Below, piece by piece: positions 8,385-16,911 of a stretch of DNA of 64,000 nucleotides; position 1 is the first letter of the stretch, and every line of letters begins with the position of its first letter. The notes beneath the pieces are model-generated. The model searched no databases. It was not told the origin of the DNA and saw nothing but the letters and a program-made list of their open reading frames with translations. A program made the translations under genes and the position numbers. This DNA is from Cohnella rhizoplanae (GTDB lineage: Bacteria; Bacillota; Bacilli; Paenibacillales; Paenibacillaceae): positions 822,900 through 886,899 of the forward strand of contig NZ_CAOJCN010000001.1 in assembly GCF_948329515.1 (NCBI RefSeq), given 5' to 3'.

Positions 8385-9080
8385 ATGACGGATCGGCTGC
8401 ATATTCTGGTCGTCGAGGACGACGACGACATCAACCGCCTGCTCTGCAGCGTGCTTCGCGCGGGGGGCTACGAGCCTCAGCCCGCATTTTCCGGCACGGA
8501 GGCGCAGCTCTATCTCGGCCAGCGGGACTGGGCGATGGTGCTCCTGGATCTGATGCTGCCCGGCATGCGGGGGGAAGCGCTGCTCGAGGAGATCGAGACG
8601 CGGCATGGCTGCCCCGTCATCGTGATCTCCGCGCAAGGCGAGCGGCAGACCAAGATCTCGGCGCTCAAGACCGGCGCGGACGACTATATCACCAAGCCGT
8701 TCGATCTTGAAGAGGTATCCGCACGCATCGACTCGGTGCTGCGCCGGTATCGCCGGCTGCCTCAGCCGCAGGGCCCTAGGCTGCTGCGCCACAAGGACCT
8801 GGCGCTCGATCCCGAAGCGAAGACGGCGGCCGTGGGGGAGGTCGCGCTGTCGCTCACCGCTCGCGAATACGATATTCTGGCGCTGCTGCTGGCGTCCCCC
8901 AAGAAGCTGTTCTCCAAGGCGAACCTGTTCGAGAGCGTGTGGGGCGAAGAGTATCTCGGCGGCGGGGAGAACGTCGTCAACGTACATATGAGCAATCTGC
9001 GCAACAAGCTGGCGAAGGCGAATCCGGACGAAGAATATATCGAGACGATCTGGGGGATGGGCTACCGGATCAAATTTTAA
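8385..9080 (+). CDS. OmpR-family response regulator
   Basis: 231 residues: receiver domain (1-120; VVEDDDD acidic pocket, phospho-acceptor Asp55 in LLDLMLPG, switch Ser in VISAQ, Lys in TKPFD) and a winged-helix domain (about 130-231; LTAREYDIL, NVVNVHMSNLRNKL, ETIWGMGYRIKF). ATG at 8385 follows AGGAGG. A TATAAT (8342-8347) lies upstream. It precedes an ABC exporter and a sensor kinase in the same direction, so it is the probable partner of the kinase at 10860-11771. Direct repeats just downstream of the gene are its likely target. Confidence 0.93.
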   Translation: MTDRLHILVVEDDDDINRLLCSVLRAGGYEPQPAFSGTEAQLYLGQRDWAMVLLDLMLPGMRGEALLEEIETRHGCPVIVISAQGERQTKISALKTGADDYITKPFDLEEVSARIDSVLRRYRRLPQPQGPRLLRHKDLALDPEAKTAAVGEVALSLTAREYDILALLLASPKKLFSKANLFESVWGEEYLGGGENVVNVHMSNLRNKLAKANPDEEYIETIWGMGYRIKF

Positions 9081-9085
9081 GCTTT

Positions 9086-9119
9086 TCTTATGAATCGGCT
9101 TAATGGCCTCTTATGAATC
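9086..9119 (+). promoter_or_regulatory. Direct repeats, probable response-regulator binding site
   Basis: TCTTATGAATC occurs at 9086-9096 and again, exactly, at 9109-9119, about two helical turns apart. It lies in the 79-bp gap before the ABC transporter gene. Paired direct repeats at this spacing are typical OmpR-family targets. Confidence 0.55.
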
Positions 9120-9159
9120 AGCCTCTACACTGAAGAACAGAAAGAGGAGGCTGAAGGAC

Positions 9160-10083
9160 ATGAACGAATACGTGCTGCGAACGCAACAACTGACCAAGCA
9201 GTACAAAGGCCAGACCGCGCTCGACCGCGTGGATATGACGATCCGCAAGGGCACGATTTACGGCTTTATCGGACAGAACGGAGCGGGGAAGTCGACGCTG
9301 ATGAAGCTGGTGACCGGACTCGCGTTCCCCACGGCCGGCTCGATCGAGCTGTTCGGGGCATCCGGCGGCGCCGAGCTCACCCTCGCGCGCAAGCGCATGG
9401 GCGTATCCATCGAGAGTCCGGCACTGTATCCGCAGCTTACGGCCGCCGAGAACCTGGAGGCGCACCGTCTGCAGCAGGGCATCCCGGGCAAAGACAGCCT
9501 GAAGCGCACGCTGGAGCTGATCGGTCTATCGGGTACAGGCCGGAAAAAGGCGAAAAATTTTTCCCTTGGCATGAAGCAGCGATTGGCGCTTGGCGTGGCG
9601 CTCCTCGGATCGCCTGAATTTCTCATTCTGGATGAGCCGACGAACGGCCTCGATCCGATGGGCGTCGTGGAGATGCGGGAGCTGTTGACGCGACTCAACC
9701 GGGAGCAGGGGATTACCATCCTGATCTCCAGCCACATCTTAAGCGAGCTCCATCTGCTCGCCACGCATTACGGCATCATTCACCGGGGCAAGCTGCTGGA
9801 GCAGCTGACGAGCAGGGAGCTTCAGGAGAAATGCAGGCAGTTCATCCATATCAAGGTCGACCAGCCGGAGCGCGCGGCGGCCGTCCTCGAGCGGGAGCTC
9901 GCGACGACGGAGTTCGAGGTGACGGCGGACGGCGCGATCCGCTTGTACGCGCACCTGGACCGTCCGGCCGCCGTCTCCTCGGCGCTGGTGTCTGGCGGGC
10001 TGGCGCTGGAGCAGTTCATGCCGATGGGCGAGGACCTCGAGAGCTACTTCGCTTCGCGAATCGGAGGCGGCGCCCATGCTTAA
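9160..10083 (+). CDS. ABC transporter ATP-binding protein, drug/peptide export type
   Basis: 307 residues. Walker A GQNGAGKST, signature FSLGMKQRLALG, Walker B LILDEPTNGLDP and the H-loop region SSHILSE are all intact. The C-terminal extension (about 220-307) is that of the BcrA/LanF/NatA-like class that pairs with a small six-helix permease. ATG at 9160 follows AGAGGAGG. It overlaps the permease gene by 8 bp, so the two are coupled. With the flanking two-component genes it resembles lantibiotic- or bacitracin-type immunity modules; the actual substrate is not evident. Confidence 0.9.
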   Translation: MNEYVLRTQQLTKQYKGQTALDRVDMTIRKGTIYGFIGQNGAGKSTLMKLVTGLAFPTAGSIELFGASGGAELTLARKRMGVSIESPALYPQLTAAENLEAHRLQQGIPGKDSLKRTLELIGLSGTGRKKAKNFSLGMKQRLALGVALLGSPEFLILDEPTNGLDPMGVVEMRELLTRLNREQGITILISSHILSELHLLATHYGIIHRGKLLEQLTSRELQEKCRQFIHIKVDQPERAAAVLERELATTEFEVTADGAIRLYAHLDRPAAVSSALVSGGLALEQFMPMGEDLESYFASRIGGGAHA

Positions 10084-10843
10084 TCTATTGCGCTCCGAAT
10101 GGTACAAGCTGCTCCGTAACCGCTCCTTTTGGCTGCTGCTGTCCCTCTTGTTCGTATCCGCCGCGGCTTACGTGCTGCTGAATTACTTCGACGACCCGGG
10201 CGACGGCGGCGCGCTCGACGTTACGACCGGCATCGACCTGTTGACGGCGGCCATGGGCGGCAACAATTATATTATCAAGATCGGGCTAAGCGTTCTCGGC
10301 GGGTTTTACATTTCGAGCGAATACGCCACCGGCACGATCAAGCGGGCGGTCGCTTCCGGCTATGGGCGCAGTAAATATATGACGGCCAAGCTGCTCGTGT
10401 TTATTGCCGGCTCCATGCTGGCGGCGCTCGTTTTTCCGGTCGTCAACCTGACGCTGGGCTCGGCGCTGTTCGGCCTGGGCGATCTGGCCGGCATATCGGA
10501 ATCGGCATATATTCTAAAATCGATCGCCATGACGCTGACGCTCTCCGCTGCGTTTGCCGCCGTGACCGGCGCGACCGCGACGCTGCTTACGGACAGCGGC
10601 AAGACGATCGGCTTCGCGTTCGTGTTCTACTTTTTCGCGGACGGTCTATACGCGATGGCCGGCAAGTTCCTGCCCTTTGCGGACACCTTATATGCGTATT
10701 CTATATTTAATCTGATTAATCATTATAGCGATCCCAGCATGAGCAGCGCGGCCTTCGCGCAGTCCGTCTATATTCCGCTGCTGGTCGCAGCCGCCTTCGT
10801 GGCGATCGGGATCGCGATCTTCAGGCGCAAAGAAATCAAGTAG
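10076..10843 (+). CDS. ABC-2-type permease
   Basis: 255 residues with about six hydrophobic helices (for example SFWLLLSLLFVSAAAYVLL, LLVFIAGSMLAALVFPVV and LLVAAAFVAIGIAIF) ending in a short basic tail RRKEIK. The first cytoplasmic stretch MLNLLRSEWYKLLRN is typical of ABC2_membrane_4 permeases. It forms the membrane half of the exporter with the ATPase encoded just upstream, and the kinase gene starts 16 bp after its stop. Confidence 0.88.
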   Translation: MLNLLRSEWYKLLRNRSFWLLLSLLFVSAAAYVLLNYFDDPGDGGALDVTTGIDLLTAAMGGNNYIIKIGLSVLGGFYISSEYATGTIKRAVASGYGRSKYMTAKLLVFIAGSMLAALVFPVVNLTLGSALFGLGDLAGISESAYILKSIAMTLTLSAAFAAVTGATATLLTDSGKTIGFAFVFYFFADGLYAMAGKFLPFADTLYAYSIFNLINHYSDPSMSSAAFAQSVYIPLLVAAAFVAIGIAIFRRKEIK

Positions 10844-10859
10844 AAGAGGAGGAGCGAAT

Positions 10860-11771
10860 ATGCAGATCGCCGTCGCGATCGCCGCCGCTGCCGCCGTCGC
10901 GGCGGCGTTCTGCTTGTTTAGGCTCGCGCTCGCGAAGCGCGAGATCCGCAGCTTCGCCCGTCAGCTTCGCCGGTACAACGACGGCGAAGCGTCCGGCCGG
11001 GTCGCGATCGGCTTGCCAGATCGCGACCTCGAGGCGCTGGCGGCCGAGATCAACCGGCACACCGGCCTGATCGTGACCGCGAACGCGGAGCGGAGGCGCA
11101 CGGAGGAGGAGCTGCGCCAGGCGGTCGCCAATATCTCGCACGATCTGCGTACGCCGCTGACGTCCATTTTCGGCTATATTCAAATGCTCGATTCGCAAGG
11201 GCTGTCCGAGGACGAGCGCCGGGAAGCCATCGCGGTCATTCGCAAGCGGACGCTGCGCCTTCAATCGTTGCTCAACGACTTTTACGAGCTGGCCATGATC
11301 GATTCGCCGGATTATGCCCTGAAGCCAACGAAGCTGAGGCTCGACAAGCTGCTGCCGGAGATACTGATGGGCTTCTACGATCAAATGAAGGACAACGGAT
11401 TGGAGCCTTCGTTCGCGCTGGACGAGGATCGCGCGGAGATCTGGGCCGACGAATCGGCCGTCCGCAGAGTCGTCGAGAATCTCGTCGTCAACGCGCTGCG
11501 TCATGCCCGCGGCAAGCTCGTCGTCCGGCTGGCCGTTGACCGGGAATCGGCGGCTTTTTCGCTCGCGAATGAAGCTTCTCATCTGCGAGGCACCGATCCG
11601 GAGCTTTTGTTCAACCGTTTCTATATGGCCGACGTATCCCGATCCGGATTGAGCTCCGGCCTGGGATTGTCGATCTCGCGGGGGCTGATGACGAAGATGG
11701 GCGGCAGTCTGAAGGCCGAGATGAGGGAAGACGCATTGTGGCTGATTTGCGTATGGAATCGGCATGCTTAA
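10860..11771 (+). CDS. Sensor histidine kinase with a single N-terminal membrane helix
   Basis: 303 residues. One Ala-rich membrane helix (about 3-24) with almost no extracellular part, a HAMP-like linker, the HisKA box NISHDLRTPLTSI with phospho-acceptor His94, N-box ENLVVNALRHA and a G2-like SSGLGLSI. The F/G1 region is shortened: DxGxG is not obvious between the N and G2 boxes (the stretch reads SLANEASHLRG). Lack of a sensing loop suggests that it responds through the membrane or the adjacent ABC transporter. AGAGGAGGAG precedes the start. Fourth gene of the regulator-exporter-kinase group. Confidence 0.9.
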   Translation: MQIAVAIAAAAAVAAAFCLFRLALAKREIRSFARQLRRYNDGEASGRVAIGLPDRDLEALAAEINRHTGLIVTANAERRRTEEELRQAVANISHDLRTPLTSIFGYIQMLDSQGLSEDERREAIAVIRKRTLRLQSLLNDFYELAMIDSPDYALKPTKLRLDKLLPEILMGFYDQMKDNGLEPSFALDEDRAEIWADESAVRRVVENLVVNALRHARGKLVVRLAVDRESAAFSLANEASHLRGTDPELLFNRFYMADVSRSGLSSGLGLSISRGLMTKMGGSLKAEMREDALWLICVWNRHA

Positions 11772-11896
11772 TTGAAATCATTGGCGTCCTTCGATCCGGT
11801 ATGGATTGTCCGCTTGTTGCAAACAGTATTCGAGGACAACAACCTTGAGTGCGGTTAAGGACGAGACAATCGACGATGAGGAGAAGGGTGCCGAAC

Positions 11897-13120
11897 ATGA
11901 AGCAAGGGAAAAGCAAAAAACAGACGGCGGCACTCCTGGCGCTTTCTTCAATCCCGCTTATCATGACATTGGGCAATTCGATGCTCATCCCCGTACTCCC
12001 CGAGATCGAGCGGGCGCTGAGCATCACCTCGCTTAAGTCGAGTTTAATCATTACCGTATATTCGGTTATGGCGATAATCCTGATCCCCGTGGCCGGATAT
12101 TTATCGGATCGAATCGGCCGAAAAGCGGTTATTATACCCAGCTTGATTCTGGCGGCCGCGGGAGGCGTGATCTGCGTATGGGCGGCGAGCCAGAACAGCT
12201 ACGGACTGCTGTTGACGGGACGGGCGGTTCAAGGGGTCGGCGCGGCCGGCGCGATGCCGATCGTGATCCCGCTCGTCGGCGACATGTTCAAAAGCGAGAA
12301 GGAGGTCAGTTCCGGACTCGGTCTGATCGAAACCTTCAACACGTTCGGCAAAGTGCTTAGCCCTATACTGGGTTCCGCGCTGGCGTTGATCGCTTGGCAA
12401 ACGCCATTCTGGGCGATCCCGGTATTGTGCGGGATATCCATCGTACTCGTACTGTGGCTCGTCAGATCCCCGCGCAAAAAGAAGGATGAAAAGCCGCCGT
12501 CGCCAAAAGCATTCCTGCAAAGCGTCTGGAAGCTTTACAAGCAAAAAGCGCGATGGCTGACCGCGTTGTTTATCGTGATCTGCTTCACCATGTTCATCCT
12601 TTTCGGATTGCTGTTCTATCTGTCCGAGACGCTCGAGAAGCAGCACCACATGAAAGGCATTATCAAAGGCTTGGTGCTTGCCATCCCGCTTGCCGTGCTC
12701 TGCGCCGCTTCTTTTGCGGCCGGGAAATGGCTCGGCGGACGCAAAAAAGTGATGAAATGGGCGGTTACGATCGGATTTTTCGTGACGGCGGCCGCAGTCG
12801 CTTGTTGTCTTTTTTGGGATCATACGCCTGGCCGCATTTTCCTATTTAGCGTAGCGGGTCTTGGCATCGGAGCTGCTTTGCCGTGTCTGGACGACTTCAT
12901 TACAGAAGGCATCGAGATGGAGGAGCGCGGATCGATCTGCTCGTTTTACAGCAGCATGCGATTCGTCGGCGTAGCCGCGGGACCGCCTGCGGCCTCCTTG
13001 CTCATGGGGCATTCCACCTCCCTGTTTTTCTGGGTGATGCTGGTATGTTCCGCTGCTGCGTCTCTGCTTACCTTGTTCTTGATCCGGCCCGACGAATCGA
13101 AAACGGCGAAACCGGCTTGA
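11897..13120 (+). CDS. MFS exporter
   Basis: 407 residues, about 12 membrane helices. Family motif A is seen as GYLSDRIGRKAVI after helix 2, and motif C-like GPPAASLLMG lies near the end; GRAVQGVGAAG is helix 4. The N-terminus MKQGKSKKQTAALLAL matches small-molecule or siderophore exporters of Bacillales in general layout, but I cannot assign substrate. GAGGAG precedes ATG 11897. The next gene, a long PLP enzyme, starts 134 bp downstream in the same direction, so export of a product made by that enzyme is possible. Confidence 0.87.
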   Translation: MKQGKSKKQTAALLALSSIPLIMTLGNSMLIPVLPEIERALSITSLKSSLIITVYSVMAIILIPVAGYLSDRIGRKAVIIPSLILAAAGGVICVWAASQNSYGLLLTGRAVQGVGAAGAMPIVIPLVGDMFKSEKEVSSGLGLIETFNTFGKVLSPILGSALALIAWQTPFWAIPVLCGISIVLVLWLVRSPRKKKDEKPPSPKAFLQSVWKLYKQKARWLTALFIVICFTMFILFGLLFYLSETLEKQHHMKGIIKGLVLAIPLAVLCAASFAAGKWLGGRKKVMKWAVTIGFFVTAAAVACCLFWDHTPGRIFLFSVAGLGIGAALPCLDDFITEGIEMEERGSICSFYSSMRFVGVAAGPPAASLLMGHSTSLFFWVMLVCSAAASLLTLFLIRPDESKTAKPA

Positions 13121-13254
13121 ACGCACGACCGCGGTGGCAAGGACACACGAACATCGGAGGCCGCATGGCCTCTGGTTTGCGTTTGCGGAGGCTCGAAAGC
13201 GGGTAAAGGATGTCCTGCTTTATCGAACGGCATGCCGGAAGGAGAACTGGAACG

Positions 13255-14835
13255 ATGTCGCATTCGCCTTTTGACGGCCGCGCCACTCTCGAACCGGAAG
13301 AGTGGGATTGGCGCACGCTTACGAGCGACAGTGAACTTCAGCCCGCCGTCGCGCGAACGCTCCGGCAGATCGCATCCGACGATCGCAGAGCGGACGCCGG
13401 AGAGCTGCGGTGGCTGCTGAACGGCATACGTCGTGAGCTGGATTTTTACCGGAAGATTTATCCCGATGCGCCTTTCGAGCAGGAACTCGCTGCAGCGTTC
13501 TCTCGTCAGCTGGAATCGCTCGATCTACGCGCATCCGCTTTCGTCGACGACCCGGGCGCATGTGCCTGGGACGCTTATTTGACGCTCAAATACGAAGTCC
13601 GGAAGCTGTATAAACAGCTGGGAGGCATCGTATCGGGCAGCGACTGGCAAACGCCCGCCAAACAATTGCATGCGGGCGAGCAAGTCACTGCGGACGAGTC
13701 GGGCTATGCGCAGGAGGAAGAAGGCACCTACCAGCGCTGCTATGGGAGCGAAGCGGTCAAACGGTACGAAGACGAGGCTATGGATGCGTTCTACGCGATG
13801 CCTGCGCATATTCGTGAACGCAGCGCGATCTATTTGACCGGCTCGGGCATGAAGGCGCTGGAGCTCGCGCTCGCGGCATACAAAACGTTTGCGGGAGAGG
13901 ACTTGCCTTGTTACGTTCAGGCAGGGTTTTATGGCGAGGGCGAGAGTCTCTCCAAGACGTTGCTAAGTAACGTAAAGCGGGCGAGCCCGGATGAAATGTA
14001 CAAGCTGCTGAGGGAAGGGCAACCGGTCGGGTGCCTGATCGTCGATCCGGGACAGTGCTGGCCGATCCGGCAGCCGGTGGATCTTGGCGCCTTGTTTGAA
14101 GCGCTGAAGCTGCACGAGCAACGGCAGCCTTTGTACGTTATCGTGGATAGAACGTTGACAAGCGTCGCTAATCCGATATTCGAGCGTTATGCGGATAGAC
14201 TCCCGGCGCATGTCGTTCTCGTCTGCGTGGAAAGCGGGATCAAATACCTGCAGTACGGCTTTGACCTTGTAAACGTCGGTTACCTGGTGGCCTGCGGGCA
14301 TGCGTTGGCGGAAGAGACGCACAGGGAGCGCTGGGTGGAGCTGCTGTCGATTCTGGACGCCGGGGCGAGTCCGCTGGACGTGCGGCAGCTGCCGGAACCC
14401 GACCGTTCGACGATCATAACGAGGCTGTCCCGCCTGAACCGGAACGCGCATTGGATGGACGCCTATCTCCAATATTTGAGGAGACAGGGGGACATCTTAG
14501 GGTACGACCGGTCGGTAGATCCGTCGGATGCCTACATACTCGAGGGGCGTACTTGGATCGGCAGCGTTTTCTACGTCCGGCTGCATGGCGACTTGTCCGA
14601 GCAGGAATACCAGGAACGTATCGATGCATGCGTGAGCGCCTCGCCGCCCGAGATGCATTTGATCTCCGGGGGCAGCTTCGGCTTCGATTCGCTTCGGCTC
14701 AACGCGGTCCATGGAGAAGCGCCGGAAGAGAACGCGTTGCGTCTCTCGGTAGGCAGGGCGCCGTTGGACCAGTTGCTCGCGACGTTCCAAGTGCTTGCCC
14801 GGCTTCTTCTGCACCGTTCGTCGAGCCGCGAATAA
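13255..14835 (+). CDS. Cys/Met-metabolism-like PLP enzyme with a long N-terminal extension
   Basis: 526 residues. The C-terminal two thirds look like the fold-type-I cystathionine synthase/lyase family: TGSGMKALELAL (phosphate-binding end), IVDRTLTS with Asp298 as the PLP-nitrogen partner, and ESGIKYLQYGFD with Lys330 as the Schiff-base lysine, matching the family SxxKY...D pattern. About 170 residues precede the SGM motif, against about 80 in ordinary cystathionine enzymes, and contain a helical, acidic domain I do not recognise. ATG at 13255 follows GGAAGGAGAA. A beta- or gamma-substitution on an amino acid, perhaps for a secreted metabolite exported by the adjacent MFS protein, is inference. 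Confidence 0.75.
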   Translation: MSHSPFDGRATLEPEEWDWRTLTSDSELQPAVARTLRQIASDDRRADAGELRWLLNGIRRELDFYRKIYPDAPFEQELAAAFSRQLESLDLRASAFVDDPGACAWDAYLTLKYEVRKLYKQLGGIVSGSDWQTPAKQLHAGEQVTADESGYAQEEEGTYQRCYGSEAVKRYEDEAMDAFYAMPAHIRERSAIYLTGSGMKALELALAAYKTFAGEDLPCYVQAGFYGEGESLSKTLLSNVKRASPDEMYKLLREGQPVGCLIVDPGQCWPIRQPVDLGALFEALKLHEQRQPLYVIVDRTLTSVANPIFERYADRLPAHVVLVCVESGIKYLQYGFDLVNVGYLVACGHALAEETHRERWVELLSILDAGASPLDVRQLPEPDRSTIITRLSRLNRNAHWMDAYLQYLRRQGDILGYDRSVDPSDAYILEGRTWIGSVFYVRLHGDLSEQEYQERIDACVSASPPEMHLISGGSFGFDSLRLNAVHGEAPEENALRLSVGRAPLDQLLATFQVLARLLLHRSSSRE

Positions 14836-14921
14836 AAGTTGAACCAGAGCGGACAATAATAAAATCGGCTTCTGACCGTATGCATCGTTCCTTGGCGACT
14901 CGCCGCACGGGATGTCCGTGC

Positions 14922-14950
14922 TTGACAATCGGATACCGTCCTATCAGAAT
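14922..14950 (+). promoter_or_regulatory. Promoter of yeeI
   Basis: TTGACA (14922-14927), 17-bp spacer and CAGAAT (14945-14950), 45 bp before the start codon. Confidence 0.55.
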
Positions 14951-14994
14951 ATTGCCTATCAGGCTTTTAATTCGATATAAGGCAGGTACGAAGC

Positions 14995-15714
14995 ATGGGA
15001 CGCAAATGGAACAATATTAAGGAAAAGAAAGCCTCCAAGGATGCGAATACAAGTCGCGTGTACGCCAAGTTCGGGGTCGAGATCTACGTAGCCGCCAAAA
15101 AAGGCGAGCCCGATCCGGAAGCGAACCGCGCGCTGAAGGTCGTATTGGAACGGGCCAAGACATACAACGTACCGCGCGCGATCATCGACAGAGCGCTCGA
15201 CAAGGCGAAGGGATCTTCCGAAGAGAGCTATTCCGAGCTGCGTTACGAAGGCTTCGGACCGAGCGGCTCGATGGTGATCGTCGACGCGCTCACCAACAAC
15301 GTCAACCGCACCGCATCGGCCGTCCGCGCGGCATTCAGCAAGAATGGCGGCAACATGGGGGTCAACGGTTCCGTCGCCTACATGTTCGACGCTTCGGCCG
15401 TCATCGGCGTTAACGGACAGACCGCCGACGAGGTCATCGACCTCATGCTCGAAGCGGACGTCGACGTCCGCGATGTCGTCGAGGAAGAAGACACGGTCAT
15501 CGTCTACGCCGATCCCGAGCAGTTCCATGCGGTGCAGGAGGCCTTCAAGCAAGCGGGCATCTCCGAGTTCGCGGTGGCGGAACTCTCGATGATTCCTCAG
15601 AACTACGTCTCGCTGACCGAGGATGCCCAAGCCCAATTCGAGAAAATGCTCGACGCGATCGAAGACCTCGAAGACGTACAGCAGGTCTATCACAACGTCG
15701 ATTCCGAAGAATAA
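14995..15714 (+). CDS. yeeI: YebC/PmpR-family protein, YeeI subgroup
   Basis: 239 residues. The N-terminus [20 protein letters not shown] is that of Bacillus subtilis YeeI, the second YebC-type protein in Bacillales. The family was first described as transcriptional regulators; more recent work places members at the ribosome, helping translation of difficult proline stretches. Three-domain layout is visible (basic N-terminal helices, [12 protein letters not shown] core, acidic C-terminus [11 protein letters not shown]). ATG at 14995, with a usable GGCAGG upstream. It stands alone between its own promoter and terminator. Confidence 0.93.
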   Translation: MGRKWNNIKEKKASKDANTSRVYAKFGVEIYVAAKKGEPDPEANRALKVVLERAKTYNVPRAIIDRALDKAKGSSEESYSELRYEGFGPSGSMVIVDALTNNVNRTASAVRAAFSKNGGNMGVNGSVAYMFDASAVIGVNGQTADEVIDLMLEADVDVRDVVEEEDTVIVYADPEQFHAVQEAFKQAGISEFAVAELSMIPQNYVSLTEDAQAQFEKMLDAIEDLEDVQQVYHNVDSEE

Positions 15715-15728
15715 TACCGTTCTCCGCC

Positions 15729-15760
15729 CAACAGCCCGCGATAGCGGGCTTTTTTGTTGG
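15729..15760 (+). terminator. Terminator of yeeI
   Basis: GCCCGC-GATA-GCGGGC (15734-15749) followed by six Ts; CAACA/TTGTTG extend the base. Confidence 0.9.
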
Positions 15761-15863
15761 AAATCATACGAAGCGAAGGACATATGTCCTACCCGACATG
15801 AGCGATTTTCGATTTTAATAGAAAAGGAATCGCGGTAAAAAATATTCATAAAGGTGGAAGACG

Positions 15864-16289
15864 ATGAAAGGCATCATGTTCGCTCTGACGGCGGGGGCCG
15901 GGATTGCGCTGCAAGGAATCGCGAATGCACGGATCGGGCAGGGGATCGGTACATGGCAGGCTGCATCGATGACGCAGTTGACCGGATTCGTGACGTCCCT
16001 AGCCATATTGTTGATCTTAGGCCGCGGGGGATGGCGGAGATTGGGGGAAGTCAAGCCGGTCTATCGGGCGGGCGGCGCTTTGGCTGCATTGATTATATCG
16101 GCTAACATGGCGGCGATCGGGGCGATCGGCGCGACGGTGACCGTAGCGGTCGTATTGATCGCCCAATTGATGTTTACGTTTGCCGTCGATTTATTCGGAT
16201 GGTTTAGCGTCGCAGGTACGCGGATCGGTTGGACGCAGATCGCCGGCATCGGCGTTATGGTAGCGGGCATTCTGATCCTCAGCCTCTAG
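15864..16289 (+). CDS. YdcZ-type (DUF606) small membrane transporter subunit 1
   Basis: 141 residues, about five hydrophobic helices, half the size of a normal DMT-superfamily transporter. Sequence features of DMT_YdcZ: GAGIALQGIANARIG in helix 1 and LIAQLMFTFAVDLFGWF near the end. Such proteins occur in adjacent pairs that probably form a heterodimer; the partner starts 38 bp downstream. AAAGGTGG precedes ATG 15864. Substrate unknown. Confidence 0.87.
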   Translation: MKGIMFALTAGAGIALQGIANARIGQGIGTWQAASMTQLTGFVTSLAILLILGRGGWRRLGEVKPVYRAGGALAALIISANMAAIGAIGATVTVAVVLIAQLMFTFAVDLFGWFSVAGTRIGWTQIAGIGVMVAGILILSL

Positions 16290-16327
16290 AGCGCGCATTG
16301 CAAGAATAGGTATGGGGGGACGATTAG

Positions 16328-16816
16328 ATGTTAATGGGGATCACGCTCGCTTTTTTATCGGGCGTACTTGTGGGCTTGCAGAACATTTTCAATAGCAAGC
16401 TCGGAGAGCGGACGAATATTTGGATCACGACGACGCTAGTGCTGGGCATGGGCTTTGCGGCTTCGTTTACCATCGGGCTAGTCGTTGAAGGCGGCGATCT
16501 GTTTGTGCTCAAAGGAATGCAAACCTGGTATGGGTTCAGCGGCATCATCGGCGTCGTCGTCGTGGTCAGTATGGTACAGGGCATTCAACGGCTCGGCCCG
16601 ACGTTTGCCGTGTCCGTCATGATGGTGTCTCAACTTGGCTTTGCGCTGCTGTTCGATACGCTGGGGTGGCTGGGTCTGGCGCAAATTCCGATATCGCCGT
16701 CCCGCGTCGTAGGATTGCTGGTGGTCGCCGCAGGCATTGCGATATTTAAAACGGACCCTGGCAGGCTGCGCGGTCTGAAGCTGCGAGGCGCTAAACAGGG
16801 AATCACTAACAAATAA
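16328..16816 (+). CDS. YdcZ-type (DUF606) small membrane transporter subunit 2
   Basis: 162 residues, about five helices, same family as the gene before it: ITLAFLSGVLVGLQNIFNSKLG parallels the first subunit's helix 1, and MMVSQLGFALLFDTLGWLG parallels its later helix. A basic tail (RLRGLKLRGAKQG) suggests the C-terminus is cytoplasmic. GGGGGG precedes ATG 16328. Together the two genes encode an antiparallel pair typical of small DMT transporters. Confidence 0.87.
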   Translation: MLMGITLAFLSGVLVGLQNIFNSKLGERTNIWITTTLVLGMGFAASFTIGLVVEGGDLFVLKGMQTWYGFSGIIGVVVVVSMVQGIQRLGPTFAVSVMMVSQLGFALLFDTLGWLGLAQIPISPSRVVGLLVVAAGIAIFKTDPGRLRGLKLRGAKQGITNK

Positions 16817-16911
16817 CGGCAACGATTTCTAAACCTTGGCCGATTGTGATAGACTCCTATAGAGGATAGGCGCGGCGTCCATCGGACATCGCGTCATTAG
16901 GAGTGTCTAGC

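Noticed and set aside
13121..13254. T-box-like sequence (ACCGCGGTGGCAAGG) before the PLP gene
   Set aside because: It does not match the T-box core AGGGTGGnACCGCG, and no terminator/antiterminator pair follows.
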